A stretch of 64,000 nucleotides of DNA from Nothophaeocryptopus gaeumannii (Eukaryota; Ascomycota; Dothideomycetes; Mycosphaerellales; Mycosphaerellaceae): assembly GCA_031771865.1 (NCBI GenBank), contig JASISA010000010.1, positions 2,046,001 to 2,110,000 of the forward strand, written 5' to 3'. Shown one piece after another: positions 10,601 through 22,455 of this stretch (the stretch's first letter is position 1; each line of letters opens with the position of its first letter). A program made the translations under genes and the position numbers. Under the pieces are notes generated by a model. That model was given only the letters and a program-made list of their open reading frames with translations, was not told the origin of the DNA and searched no databases.

Positions 10601-13600
10601 AGACAATGTGCCTATGCCGGCCAAGGGTCCCGGCTTCGTCTTCGGCTTCACTGGACAAGGCAACCCTCACGCTGGAATGGGCGCGGACCTCTTTGCACAG
10701 TACACTTCCTTCCGCTCTGACATTTGTCGCTATGATCAGCTTTGCTCTCAGATGGGATTCCCTGCCATCCGACCTCTGTTCGAGAACCAAGAGCTCTTCC
10801 AGAGCGCCACTTCTCCGATGCTTCAGCTGGCACATGTCTGCTTTCAGATGGCCCTTTCGCGGCTATGGCTCTCCTTCGGGATTGAGCCCAAGGCCGTGGT
10901 CGGTCACTCGTTGGGCGAGTACGCTGCATTGTACACTGCAGGCGCACTCTCACAGGCAGACGTTATCCACCTGGTCGGCAAGCGTGCTCAGCTGATGGAG
11001 AAATACCTCACTCCTGGCACTCACGCTATGCTTGTCGCTCGGGCCAGCAAAGAGACCGTCGATTCCGCATTGGCGGCTTCCGGTCAGGCCTTTGAGTACT
11101 CGTGCATCAACGCGAAGAACAACGTCGTCATCGGCGGCACAATCGAACAGGTCAACGAAACGAGGGCCACCCTCGAGGCGCAGTCCATTCGCTGCACCTT
11201 CCTCGACACGCCTTTCGCTTTCCATACTTCTCAGGTCGACTCCATCTTAGACCACTTCGCGCCAGTTGTGGCGGGTACTGTCATCAAGGAACCAAAGATT
11301 CCGGTGGTCTCCTCACTTTACAGCAAGGTGCTTCGCAAGGCTTCGGACTTTAAGCCAGACTACTTCGTGCAACACTGCAGAAACCCAGTCGACATGCTTG
11401 GAGCCCTGAAAGCTGCAAAGGACGAGGGTCTTCTCGATGGCAACACGATGGGCATTGAAGTTGGACCTGCCCCAGTTGTCACTCACTTGATGAAAGATGT
11501 GGCCGGCCCAGCGCTGCAAGTCTTCTCTTCTGTCCACAAGGACAAGAACACCTGGGATCTGCTCACCACGGCGCTGTCTAAGATGTACGCGGCTGGCCAG
11601 GCCATCGATTGGGCCAGGTATCACGAAGACTTCCCCGGGTCTCAGCGAGTTCTGGAGCTGCCTGCGTATGGATGGGAGCTCAAGAACTACTGGTTGCAGT
11701 ACGTCCATGACTGGTCTCTGAGGAAGGGCGAGCCACCAATGATCGCCGCACCTACTTCATTGGAGAGCTCCTCTATCCACACGATTGTCAAGAACACTCT
11801 CGCTGGAAGCAAGGACGGAGAGCTGATTGTGGATGCCGATTTGATTCGAAAGGACCTGAACCCTATGGTCCAAGGCCACAAGGTCTATGGCGTCCCTCTC
11901 TGCACACCATCTGTCTACGCTGACATCGCCATGACGATCGGCGAGCACCTCAAGCCAATGCTGGGCTTTAGCGGCGCCGTTGAGGTCGGTGACATGACGA
12001 TTCAGAGCGCCTTGGTTGCAAATGAGGAAGGCCGACAGCAGCTTCTTCGCACATTTGCCAAGTTCGATAAGAAAAAGAACGGTATTGTATGCTCTTTTGC
12101 AAGCATTGCCGCTGATGGCAAGGTCATCGAGCAACACTCGCACTGTCTTGTCAAATACGTTGACGTCAAGAAGACGCAGCAAGACCTCAAGGCGCAAGTA
12201 GCCCATGCCGTGACTCGCATTTCGGAGCTCGAGCAGCAGTTGAACGGATCTGGTAACACCTTCCGCTTCAGCAAGTCCATGATCTACAAGATGATTGGCC
12301 AGCTTGCCGACTTCCATCCTGAGTATCGAGGACTGTGCGACATTACCCTGGACAACGACACATTCGAGGCCGCCGGTACGGTCTCGTTCCAGGGCATCAA
12401 CAACGAGGGCAAATTCCACACAAGCCCAGCTTACCTGGACGCCTTGTCTCAGCTTGGCGGGTTTGTTATGAATGCCAATGAAGGCGTCGACTTGGACAAG
12501 GAGGTCTTCGTTAATCACGGATGGGGTTCGATGAAATTCTTCTCCAAGATCGATCCCAAGGTGACCTACCGCTCGTACGTCAAGATGGCGGAGGGCGATG
12601 ACAAGCTATGGAACGGAGACATTCTCATCTTTGACGACAAGATGAATTTGGTCGGTACTGTCGGTGGAGTCGCACTGCAGGGCGTCCCAAAACGTCTCAT
12701 GCACTATATTGTCACCGCTGCCAACAAGCGCGTTGGCGGTGGTAAGACCACCGCGGGTGCTATCTCTGGTCCGACTCCACAAAAAGCCGCCGCGGACGAC
12801 AGCCAAAAGCGTTCGCCAACTTCAGCTGTTGCACCAGCTGCTTCAAAGGCCGCCGCGAAGGCTGCTCCGGTTGCATCAGTCGCCCCGAAGAAGACAACTG
12901 TCACGGTCTCGAAGTCTACGAGTTCGCCTCTCGCGCCTCAAGCGCTCAAGATTGTGTCAGAGGAAGTGGGTGTTGAAGCTGAGTCATTGACTGATGACAT
13001 GGAGTTTGCAGATGCTGGCCTGGACTCCCTGCTGTCGCTCGTCATCAGCAGCAGACTGCGGGATGAGCTCGACATCGACTTGGAGTCTCAGAAGTTCATG
13101 CAGATTGGCTCCATTGGCGGTCTGAAGCAATACCTCAAGGAACTCAGCCCACCGCAAGAAGTTGCCGTTGCGGAGACAGAGTACGAGAGCGTCGAGGAGA
13201 AGGTCAGAGACGTCATCGAGGATGTCGTTGACCAGGCCGTCAAGGGTGTCGTGAAGGACGTTGATGGCCAATGGCCAGACGTCCTGAAGATTCTCGCCGA
13301 AGAGAGTGGTATCGCAGAGAACGATCTCGTAGATGATGTCGCATTTGCTGATGCAGGTGTCGACTCTCTACTGTCACTTGTCATTTGCAGCCGACTGCGT
13401 GATGAGCTGGACATTGACTTCTCGGAGAAGTCCCTGTTCTCCGAGTGCAACTCTGTTCGCGACCTGCGAGAGCGCCTTTCGAGCTCGGTGTCTTCGGCCT
13501 CAACCGACTCTCAGGACGATGACTCCTCGTCCTTCTCTTCTGGTACCAACACTCCGCCAACGGAGCTTGAGGACATGGACGAAGACAACAGCCTCACCAA

Positions 13601-14546
13601 GGACCTCAAGCCAGAACCTGTGGTTCCCAGGGATCCAGTGCCGATTGCGTGGGCCATCAGCCTTCAGGGCTCTCCAAAGAGAGCCAAGCAGACGTTGTTC
13701 CTGTTCCCAGATGGCTGTGGCGCCGCCACCTCTTACCTCAACCTGCCGAAAATCGCTGACAGTACCGCCATCATTGGCTTCAACTCACCATACATGAAGT
13801 AAGTGCCGAACTTTTCAGCTCGTTAAAGACAACATTGCTAACTCTCTCGTAGGAAGCCTGATCAAATGGCCGGTCGTACCCTGAAAGAGGTCGTTGGATC
13901 ATACATCACAGCTCTTCGCCAACGCCAGCCTGAAGGTCCTTACCATTTGGGTGGATGGTCCGCCGGAGGTATTCTTGCCTATGCTGTTGCACAAGAGCTC
14001 ATGGCCGCCGGCGACGAAGTGTCCTCTCTCACCCTGATCGACTCGCCTGCTCCTACCAAGGGCTTGGACCGACTTCCAGCGCGATTCTTCGACCACTGCA
14101 ACAGTGTCGGCCTCTTCGGATCTGAAATGACAAGATCCAGTGACGGCAAAGCACCCACTGAGGCACCAAAGCCACCTGAGTGGCTCATGCCACACTTCCG
14201 TGCGCAGATCGAACTGCTACACGACTACTGCGCACCGCCCATGGACTCTTCTCTGTCTCGAAACATGAAGGTCACTGTCGTCTGGGCCGGCGACTGCGCC
14301 TTTGACGGCAAGAAATACGCCCATCTCCCACCGCCTGCTAATGCTGAGGAAGCTGCCCAGGACACTGAAGGCATGAAATTCCTCAGTGAGAGAAGATCAG
14401 ACTTTGGTCCAGGCGAGTGGGCTGAGCTGTTCCCCGCTTCGAAGATAAAGTGCAGTGTTGTTGAGGGTGAGCATCACTTCAGTATGATGAGAGATGCAGG
14501 TGCGGAAAAGTTGGCTCCGTTTATTCGGGAGTCGTTGAAGGCGTGA
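7656..14546 (+). CDS. CTB1-like: non-reducing polyketide synthase SAT-KS-AT-PT-ACP-ACP-TE (CTB1/ElcA-like)
   Basis: Five exons (7656-7948, 8006-8318, 8401-9573, 9627-13798, 13853-14546) encode 2214 residues. The first intron is 57 bp and in frame, so it is easily missed; removing it restores the SAT segment LREHSSGG. Active-site residues are visible in every domain: SAT GVCTG (Cys119), KS DTACSSS (Cys562) with EMHGTGT and KSNVGHGE, AT GHSLGEY (Ser1021), PT GHKVYGVPLC (His1344) and PAYLDALSQ (Asp1531), two ACPs DAG(L/V)DSLLSLV (Ser1727, Ser1840), and TE GGWSAGG (Ser2020) with EGEHHFS. Domain order, length and wording match the cercosporin synthase CTB1, which makes nor-toralactone from acetyl- and malonyl-CoA; a naphthopyrone of that type is the expected product. 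The start is the ATG just before SSPVSVYAFGDQTYN. All key residues are intact, so the enzyme looks functional. Confidence 0.96.
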
Positions 14547-17500
14547 CATTTGCAAGATGGGAATGAATTTGTTTTTGAGACAGTTGAGTTTCAGACTGGA
14601 AAGCTCGTCAGCTAGACGCTATCAGTGCAAATAGATTTCTTAGATTATAGAAAGCATTACAAAGGTGTAGACTACATATGCTCTTCATCAATCCCAGGTC
14701 AACAGCGAATCCTCAGTTGACCGGTTCTTGATTACATTTCCATCGCTCTCGCTTTGCAGCTCTACTCAACTTCACTCACATATGTCATCCCTGACGAACA
14801 GTCCAAGAATCTAATGTCATCTACGAGTCAGAGCTTCTAATTGACACATTTGCACGACAGTCGAGGAGGTCATCACTGCTACACACCAGCCCTACAACAG
14901 TGATCTATGTTTGTGTGCTGTGATAGAGATATATGCAACACTTACCTCCGGTCAACCTTTCAGGACGATTCTGCGAACGTCTATGTATCCTGAAGTCAAC
15001 CGACGCCATGTCTGGGACTGAACATCCGCAGTTTTCTATCGACATCTTGATCGATCTGCTGTGACTAGAGCGTTGATGGATAATTCGCTATTGTCTCTTT
15101 TCAACGTCTTGCGGAAGAGAATTCCCTCAATTGCCGAGTAATGGTAAAAACTCAACACATGTAACTGAGATGCTCATAGAAAGGCCCCGTGTGCACGCCG
15201 CACCAAACAGCCCAACACATGCGGAACTTCCTTCCCAGAATGCCTTCTGGCCTCGACCACGAGCAAGCTAGAGCATTCCAAGACCAGAATAAGCAACATC
15301 CACGGTTGATAACGATGACCGGAGCGTTTGACGGAATCTCGGGAAGTCAGAAACCCGCCAAGCATGGGATTGGCTTGGATCCATGCGAGAGAGGGAACTC
15401 GTCGTCAGTGGCTTCAGAGGTGTGGTAGCATTCGGTGACCGGCGGCTATTGTTGAGGAAATGCAGAGGTGCCTGGTCTGTATTGATTGGTACAAGGTAGA
15501 GAAATGGTGGCGGATCGTTTGGTGTTGTTGTTGCTGTGAACCGTCAATCTCATGCGTGTTACGGAAATGCCCTCTTGCGCGGCTTCTATCTCGTTGCTCC
15601 GTTTGGATGTCAGAATCACGGAGGCGCTATGCCGTGGGCGAGTAAGATTGTGTCTCTTGGCGAGTTGCGACAGAAACGCTGTTGTTGTTGTTGAAGTCTG
15701 CGGTCCTGTGCTTCCACTGGTTGAAACTCGTTCTCGGAGTCTATACCATCGACCTCGTTGGTTCCTTCTTGGTTGAGATTGAGATTGAGAGTCGGAGCAT
15801 TCAATGTCAGCGCTTACAGCTTGTTTCCGCCGACTTCGCTCCGTCGCACGTTGAGCTACATGGCGTTTCGCATGGCTGGCTGACATGGAATGGCAATGAC
15901 TGTTTCGGGAAAGTTGAGTAGGTGTTGTCACTCCACGTTGTGATGAGTGCCGCATGTTGACGTGGGTGACGAGCCTCGGTTGATGCCGTTCTGAGGAATT
16001 GACGCTACGTATCATAGCACGGGTCCAGCACCATGGTTCAGACCCGAATTGGAAGGCGTGCAGAAGCTAGTCAGCTGGGGCGATGTCTCCATCATTCGCA
16101 GCTGTCGTTACCCTAGGGTTCTCTCGGCCAAGGTAGTTGAACACGTCTCCCTGATGGCTTGCAAGGTCCATCGCTGTGAAGTACTACTGTACGTGTTAGA
16201 CATAAATCTCTGCCACATGTGGAGACAGGTTCACTGCCTACTCAAGGGTTTAGAGATCAGGATGTCCACATACCATGTCAAACGTATTCGTACGCTAGAC
16301 CAGGCTTCAAAGCCCACTGTACGGAGGCGAAGCAAGCGACGAACGAGCCCGGAGACCGACTTCAAGGCCTTGTCTCGAGAAAGCACGCCGATCAATAGTC
16401 TAACGAGAACAAGCTTCAATCCACAGTCCATCCTCACAGCTCGATCAAAGGACCCATGAATGTGGATGAGATCCTCTTCCTTCGACAGCAGGAGATCAGT
16501 CCGATGTGTGTGTGTGCGTCACACTGAGATCGAAGCATGATGAGAATAGAATTCATCCACTCCAACCATCTACAGCCTCAGTGGGGCGGGGGAAGGACGT
16601 CTGGATAGACTCCACCACACCCATCCAACATCCTTGCCGGGATCGGGCCGTTGCAATCCCACGAGGCTGAAGAGCGACTCCACCAGCACGTTGTCATGAA
16701 TCCCTGCAGAGAGCATTATTTCCTTCATAGGTACTGATCGGCAGCTAACTTTCGGCAAGCTTGCGTTCGGTGCTGCACAGCCGTCATGGCGCAACTCATG
16801 ATCGGATTCCGACTACATTTTTTGTCCTTTGCTCCAACCTTTCTGAGGCATGAGAATGTCCATCTTCTTCAGCTTTTGATGATCTTCTTCATTATTTGCG
16901 TTCGAATTGCTTTCTGACAGTCGCTCGATGCTCGATTGACTCCTTCCGTGCGTGTTCGGTGCAGTGGGCATCTATTCTCATCGCACCTTGAAACACTGGT
17001 CGATTGTCATTGATGTGATTGTGCATGCAGAGAGTTTGTCTGGATTTTTCTTCGACGATCTGGTTGTGTAAGATTCCTTCCAAGTGCACGCACAGCACGT
17101 GGTGAACGAAGCCTAATTTTCCTATTCGCCTATTCATGCCGTTCATGCGATTGTTACTTGAGGGCCAGAGGGCAGAAGGGCAGACTTTTAAGCCAAGGCG
17201 AGAAAGTATGCCGAGTATTGTTCCCTTTCCATTGGTGCTGTAACATTCGACGAGAGCGTCCAACTCGCCTTATCAGCACCGCGGAAACCGGTACGGCGAA
17301 TTACGACCGCAGAAAGCTGCTCATGACAGTCACCATAATGCTACTGAGCGGTATTTGGTGGGAGTTGAGCACAGAATAGGCGATTCTGATAGTGTTGAGG
17401 AGCCAAATCAAACGAGAGTAAGGTATTGGACGGATAGGAGCTGAAGGCCTTGTAGTGAGAATGTGTTGTTGCATTGTGGTGACATTTGTAAATTGACCGA

Positions 17501-17648
17501 ACATGAAAGACCACCCCACGCCCTGCTCTGATTCCAATTCGCCTGTATCCCGCAGGCCCAGTCGCTTAATCGAAGCTGATGAATCGTTTCATACTTCCTT
17601 CCGCCAGACGCCTTCAAGCCATACTGGCTACATTCGTGCAGCACTTGC
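14547..17648. other. 3.1-kb gene-free interval inside the cluster
   Basis: No protein family motif can be recognised in either direction in this stretch between the convergent 3' ends of the PKS and the FAD oxidase. The longest open frames (for example minus strand 15446-16015) are low-complexity Ser/Thr/Arg/Gln sequence with no homology signal. The length is unusual, because the other intergenic gaps in the cluster are 450-1260 bp. It may be where genes found in related clusters were lost, but no recognisable remnant was found. Confidence 0.5.
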
Positions 17649-19372
17649 CTAAAGCTCTGGCAGCTTGAAGCCGCCAGGGACCTGTTTCTGGAAGACTTGA
17701 AGTGGGTCATACTTCTTGCTGGCGGCCCATAGCTCCTTGATGGTGCTCTTGCTGCGACGAGCAATAGGGTTCTGCCAGTGGTCGGCATAAGTCGGCACAA
17801 GGTAGTCCCTGTAAAGTCCCTTCTCCTTGGCCTTAGCCTCAGCTGCAGTGAAGAGCTTCTCAACTGCAGCCTCGATTGGTCCGTCGCTGTCCGCTTCATC
17901 ATCATCGACTGAGAGAGCCCAGTGAACAAAGACCAGATCGCCCTCGGTTTGAATGGGGCCAAGAGAGTCAACTGCGCCGTTACGCTCCGCCATGACCGAT
18001 GGCACTGGCTGGTAGTTCATGCTGAGCAGGAATCCATTCAACCCAACAAAGGGCTTCATAGCTCTGTCGGTCATTTGGAAGAACTCCTCCATGAACACGG
18101 CATCAGAAGCAAAGCTGATGACGGCAAATTGCCAGCGCTTTGGATAAGTGGAAAGTGCAGCGTACTCGCGGGAGAAGGAGGTAACGTTGTCGACTCTGAT
18201 GGTGTTCGAAGGAGCACCTGGCATGATTGGCGTTTGAGGGATGTCGAGCATTGGCTTGAAGACTTCGGGCTCGGCGACTGGAGGGTTGCTCTTGGTGTAC
18301 TGCACACTGTTGCCAACAGCCCAGCTTCGGGTCATGTTCTGCAAGACCAACGAAGTGATGAAATGCGCATATGGATCGTATGGGTGTGAAGATGCGAGAT
18401 CAGCCAAAGCCTTGAAGTGCTTTGGCCGCGTTGAGATGTCGTGGAAAGTCTGACCGCCCCAGAAGGCACCTTGAGGGAAAGTCTTCAAAGTCGCCTGAGT
18501 GACAATGCCAAAATTGTTGTGTCCACCTCTCAAAGCTTTCCATAAATCCGGATTGGTGTTCGCATTCGCGTTGACAATGTCGCCAGTGGCCAAGACGACC
18601 TCGTAGTTCTCGACCATGTCACAGATAAAGCCATAGCGAGGGGAGAAGTACGAGACTCCACATCCAGTGATTCCACCACCAACACCAACGCCGGCAACTT
18701 TTGTGCCCAACGTGCTGCGCTCATGGTGATCGAGCTCATCGTAGACTTGGTCCCAAGTCTGACTGGGTGAAACAGTGATGGTCTGGTCTTCCTCGTTATA
18801 GCCAGGCCTGGGCATGTGAAGAAGGTCCAGAGTAATTCCATTCTCAATGTTGGCAGCGCCAGCATATGTGGTATGCCTGAAGAAATCAGTCAGATACAGT
18901 CACTGAAGACTGCGAAAATGATACTTACCCGCCACCTCGGATAGCAAATTGGCATTTGCCCTCCCAGGTATGAGCACCCAGTGATAAGGTCTTTACAGCT
19001 GCAGAGACCTCTTCGGCTGACGTTGGGAGGACAACACAGCTAGGATGGATCTCGCTCTCTTTCAAGCTGAAGTAAGAGCTTGTTGATTGTGCGTATGCAT
19101 CATTGTTTGAGTATGCAACACTGTTGCTGGGCAGAGCCTTCGACAGTGCCTCACACTGTTGTTTCAGTGGTCAGTGTTGGCCATAGGAGTTAGGGTTTCA
19201 AGTGAGTGGGCTAGCGTACGCAAGACGACGAAGCTGCAACAGATGCCCACGCGCTGTCTGAAGCAGTTGAGACGCGGTTCAAATAAGCTTGGGGCGTTCC
19301 GTAAGGGAAACCACCATATGGCGGCACCTTCGGTAGGCTTAACACCCATTGCGGGAGGCTGGCGCCCTTCAT
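17649..19372 (-). CDS. CTB5-like: FAD-linked oxidase, berberine-bridge-enzyme type (CTB5/ElcE-like)
   Basis: Three exons (19372-19220, 19155-18929, 18876-17649), with introns of 64 and 52 bp, encode 535 residues. Joining exons 2 and 3 recreates AIRGGGHTTYAG at about residue 127, whose His is the covalent FAD attachment site of the BBE-like class. Further family landmarks are GVGVGGGITGCGVSYFSPRYGFICDMV, VNANANTNPDLWKALRGGHNNFGIVT and, at the C-terminus, the BBE motif region ending in KKYDPLQVFQKQVPGGF. The N-terminus is only weakly hydrophobic, so secretion is uncertain. In related clusters this oxidase acts with the laccase and the fasciclin protein in coupling two naphthol halves into the perylenequinone core. 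It is divergent from the pathway regulator gene across a 1.26-kb region. Confidence 0.9.
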
Positions 19373-20633
19373 GATGCTTGTGTTCAAGGTGTTGAAAATG
19401 TGGTGGCTTGTGTTGAATACAGCAACAGCCCTCTCTCCTGGTTGATGGCGATCGATGAGAACAACTTCATCACGAAGAGATATAACCAACAATGGACTTT
19501 GTCTCGCACTCCGTCGGGCACTTTCGTGCAATCAGTGTGCTATCGGGGACTGATTGAATGCCGATCCGAGAGCTTAGCTACGGGGACTGCCTGACTCAGG
19601 GCGAAGGTATGGAGGACTCTGCGTTGGTGCGTGCGTCCACGTCTGAAGGACTCGCAACATTGCACATCATTTCGCGCGATGCACTGCACTGGTTCGGCGG
19701 CTCTGTTGACGTTGTTGAGAGACTACTCTGTTGGAAGGCTGAAGGCGTGCATAAGGCAGTGTGATGGCTTGCCCGAGCCTTGATGATCCTGAGAAAGGAG
19801 AGGCTTGTCCGACGCCAAGCGACAGGCCGGCTTAGACTTCCGAGACAGCTGAGATGAATGCAGCGTGACGTCCAGAACTCGACGGGAGGGCGACAAGAAG
19901 CGAGTGCACGTTACCAATGCCTTCGTCTTGCAGTATGGCAGCAGTTCCAACCAGCTCGGAACTGTTGGTCCCTGCAAGACCAACAACCTTTCCGAGCCAC
20001 GAGTACGCATGTGGCTTCGGCAGAATTATGCTCCCGCAGCGACGGATCTAGCGTGGTCGATCGTGCAACGGCCCCTGCACTATCGCGTGTCGGAGCTGAG
20101 AGCGCACTAAAATGCTGCTGAAAGAAGTCGTGGGCGATGCTGTGACATCGCGCTGCCTCTCCTGCAGGATGACCATCCTGAAATGGTGAAGCGTGGCTCA
20201 AGCTCGCAGTTCCGCACTGACCCTAGGGTGCGTAGAGCAAGCCCGTGTGTCTGAACGAACCAACAATCCATCGACCGGATACCTTTGACCGTTCGCTCTA
20301 GCTGCTTAGGACCAACGCGAAGCACGTGTCTGCCACACTTTGGAATCTGATATCAACGTGGATTTCATTCGATCGCTCGATTCGCAGTCCGTTGTACCGG
20401 GGTCTTTGCTGCTCGTCCGAGGCCACTATCCAATGAGGCCAGCAACAGCTACATGTGCAGCTAATCGTCTCGCAATGAGCATGGTTCGTACCCACGTCCT
20501 CATGGGCATACAAGACTTGGATACAAGACCTGTCACAATCGCACCTGTCACACTCGCACCTGTCAAGTCGTTGCGATCTCTCAAAGCATAATCTTATCAT
20601 CCTTAATCCCAGCTTGCATACCACTCGGCGCAC
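19373..20633. promoter_or_regulatory. divergent promoter between the FAD oxidase and the Zn2Cys6 regulator
   Basis: The 1261 bp hold no supportable gene. Two TCG-N5-CGG sites lie 22 bp apart at 20061-20071 (TCGTGCAACGG) and 20083-20093 (TCGCGTGTCGG), in the middle of the region. A 15-bp sequence is repeated three times at 20528-20570, just before the regulator ATG. Unlike the other cluster promoters, no full TCG-N5-CGA palindrome was found by eye. Confidence 0.45.
20528..20570. repeat. 15-bp direct repeat, three copies, upstream of the regulator
   Basis: The unit ACCTGTCACAATCGC occurs at 20528-20542, again with one change at 20543-20557, and in truncated form at 20558-20570. Copies 2 and 3 are preceded by C and so contain CACCTG, an E-box. 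The array ends 63 bp before the ATG of the Zn2Cys6 gene, so it may be a binding array or sit in the 5' UTR. Confidence 0.75.
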
Positions 20634-21911
20634 ATGTCTACCACATCCAAGCGAAGCATGTCACCCATTGAAGAAGTCATGGACCGCAAGATTCGAGAGT
20701 CGTGTAACGCCTGTTCCAGCAAGAAGATCAGGTGCAGCAAAGAACGACCGGCCTGCGCGCGTTGCGTCTCGAAAGGCATCAAATGCAACTACAGCGTCTC
20801 GCTCAGAACCGGCCGACATCCTAAAACCGAAGCCAGCCTCCACATGCGGGCCTCTCCTACCCGTCAATCTTCCGCGGCACCCTCATCATCTGCACCACAA
20901 TTCGACATGGCGGATTACTTCAACATCTCGTCTGATGGCGAAAGCCTGCTCAGCCAGACGGACGAAAGCATAGCTCCTGACGATAATTCCTGGATGCAAG
21001 AAACCATGAACCTGGATCTTCCCGGCGATTTAGACACAGTTCCGGCATTAGATCCAGATGGCTTTATCGACTTCTCAGCTTGGACACTACCGGAAGTTCC
21101 GCAAGTAAAATCGGATCCAGCTCCACTTCCAGTACCGCCGCCATCTCGACATGACAGTTTCATGGAGCCTCCCAACACGCAGGCAAAGCCTCAATCAAAG
21201 CCTCAACCGACGCCTCTTCCAAATCATGTCCAAACACAGTCAAAGCCCGAGCCAAAAAGACTGCAAACTCTGAACTGTCGCCAGCGCAACTGCCTGGCAA
21301 CACTCCTGCAATTGGCACTCGACCTTCACGTATCAAATCAAGCCTGTGTGATGTCCAATCAAGCAGTCACATCGGATCCCAAACCAGAGCCAGAGCATGC
21401 GAGAGATGTCGACACCGTCCTTTTCCAGAACCGAGAAGCAATCCGCACGCTTGGCAAGATTTTAGACTGCTCGTGCTGCGCAGATCCTTCAGTCATGCTG
21501 GCCGCATATCTCCTCGCGCTCAAGATTGTATCATGGTACGGCGCCATCATTGGCGGAAGCTGCACCTTGTTCGACAGCGCACCTGGCGAGATCGTTTCCA
21601 GGCCAATTTTCATCGGCAGCTATTGCCTAGATACAGCAGCACAACGCTCAGTAAGAGCGCGTGTCGTCATGAGCGAGCTTAGGCAGCATGTACAGCCCAT
21701 ACTGAACAAGCTACCTCGCTTTCACTCATCCATTATGCCGGGATCAGAGGCCTCGTCAAGCTGTTCGGATGGCATGTCGAGCATGTTCTCGTCGCCATCG
21801 TCGTCAGATGCCTCTAGCCAAGGCCTTGGAGCCTGCCCGCTAGACTCCCAGAAATGCGTGCTTCGGGAACAGCTTCGGAGGATTGTCTCGGAGGCGAACA
21901 GTGTCAGTTGA
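20634..21911 (+). CDS. CTB8-like: Zn2Cys6 transcription factor, AflR/CTB8-like pathway regulator
   Basis: A single exon encodes 425 residues. The Zn2Cys6 binuclear cluster lies at residues 24-51 with spacing C-x2-C-x6-C-x6-C-x2-C-x6-C (CNACSSKKIRC ... CARC ... GIKC). It is followed by the basic linker SLRTGRHPKT typical of AflR-type regulators of sterigmatocystin, aflatoxin and cercosporin clusters. A Pro/Gln/Lys-rich segment with KPQ-type repeats spans about residues 165-210. The C-terminal part (RQRNCLATLLQLALDLH ... LGKILDCSCCADPSVMLAAYLLALKIVSWYGAI) matches the AflR C-terminal domain. It probably acts in the nucleus as activator of the adjacent genes, and matching TCG-N5-CGR sites are present in their promoters. 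The length is like that of CTB8. Autoregulation is possible but unproven. Confidence 0.92.
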   Translation: MSTTSKRSMSPIEEVMDRKIRESCNACSSKKIRCSKERPACARCVSKGIKCNYSVSLRTGRHPKTEASLHMRASPTRQSSAAPSSSAPQFDMADYFNISSDGESLLSQTDESIAPDDNSWMQETMNLDLPGDLDTVPALDPDGFIDFSAWTLPEVPQVKSDPAPLPVPPPSRHDSFMEPPNTQAKPQSKPQPTPLPNHVQTQSKPEPKRLQTLNCRQRNCLATLLQLALDLHVSNQACVMSNQAVTSDPKPEPEHARDVDTVLFQNREAIRTLGKILDCSCCADPSVMLAAYLLALKIVSWYGAIIGGSCTLFDSAPGEIVSRPIFIGSYCLDTAAQRSVRARVVMSELRQHVQPILNKLPRFHSSIMPGSEASSSCSDGMSSMFSSPSSSDASSQGLGACPLDSQKCVLREQLRRIVSEANSVS

Positions 21912-22455
21912 TGTTTCGGTCTTATCCGTATAGTATGACGGATGGGGAGGATGCTGGTGTTGGTGGCTTGACAATTAGCGAGTAGAGTTAATGGGGTCTA
22001 ATTGACATTTAAGCTTGGTATATGCTTCTTTTCTTTCTTCTTCCTCTATGACGTGTAGAAGTCCATACGGGCTGCTTTCGCCGCGTCGTGATCGTGTAGC
22101 ACGTCTGTCCAAGGCGGACACCGGAGTAGGACTGTCAGGCTTGTCGAGGCACTGTGGACCACCTTGTCCGAGATTAGCAGGGGACACGGATGGTTATCAT
22201 AGGGCGGTGAACAAGATGGATGACTTTGATGTTGATGTGGATTGGGATGGGAAACGTGTAGATGGACGACGACGTTGTTCTTGCCAAGCACAGATGCGCC
22301 AAGCCCGGAGCGGAGAAACGATCGGCATCACGGAGAACACACAACCTGGAATGCGGAATACCTCGACAACGACACAAACATCAACGTCAACGTCAACATT
22401 CAATTGTCATTTGTACAGATTCATCGCTAATAACGATACTGAAACAAGCCGCACA
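21912..22455. other. intergenic region between convergent regulator and laccase genes
   Basis: This region of 544 bp lies between two converging 3' ends and contains no supportable gene. A short hexanucleotide run of TCAACG occurs near 22379-22396. It probably holds the two 3' UTRs and terminators. Confidence 0.4.

Noticed and set aside
10076..12518. Long antisense frames across the PKS, such as 11757-12518 on the minus strand
   Set aside because: They are shadows of the PKS coding sequence in a GC-rich gene and carry no motifs of their own.
15446..16015. 189-codon minus-strand frame inside the cluster gap
   Set aside because: Low-complexity Ser/Thr/Gln/Arg text with no domain and no start context; probably chance.
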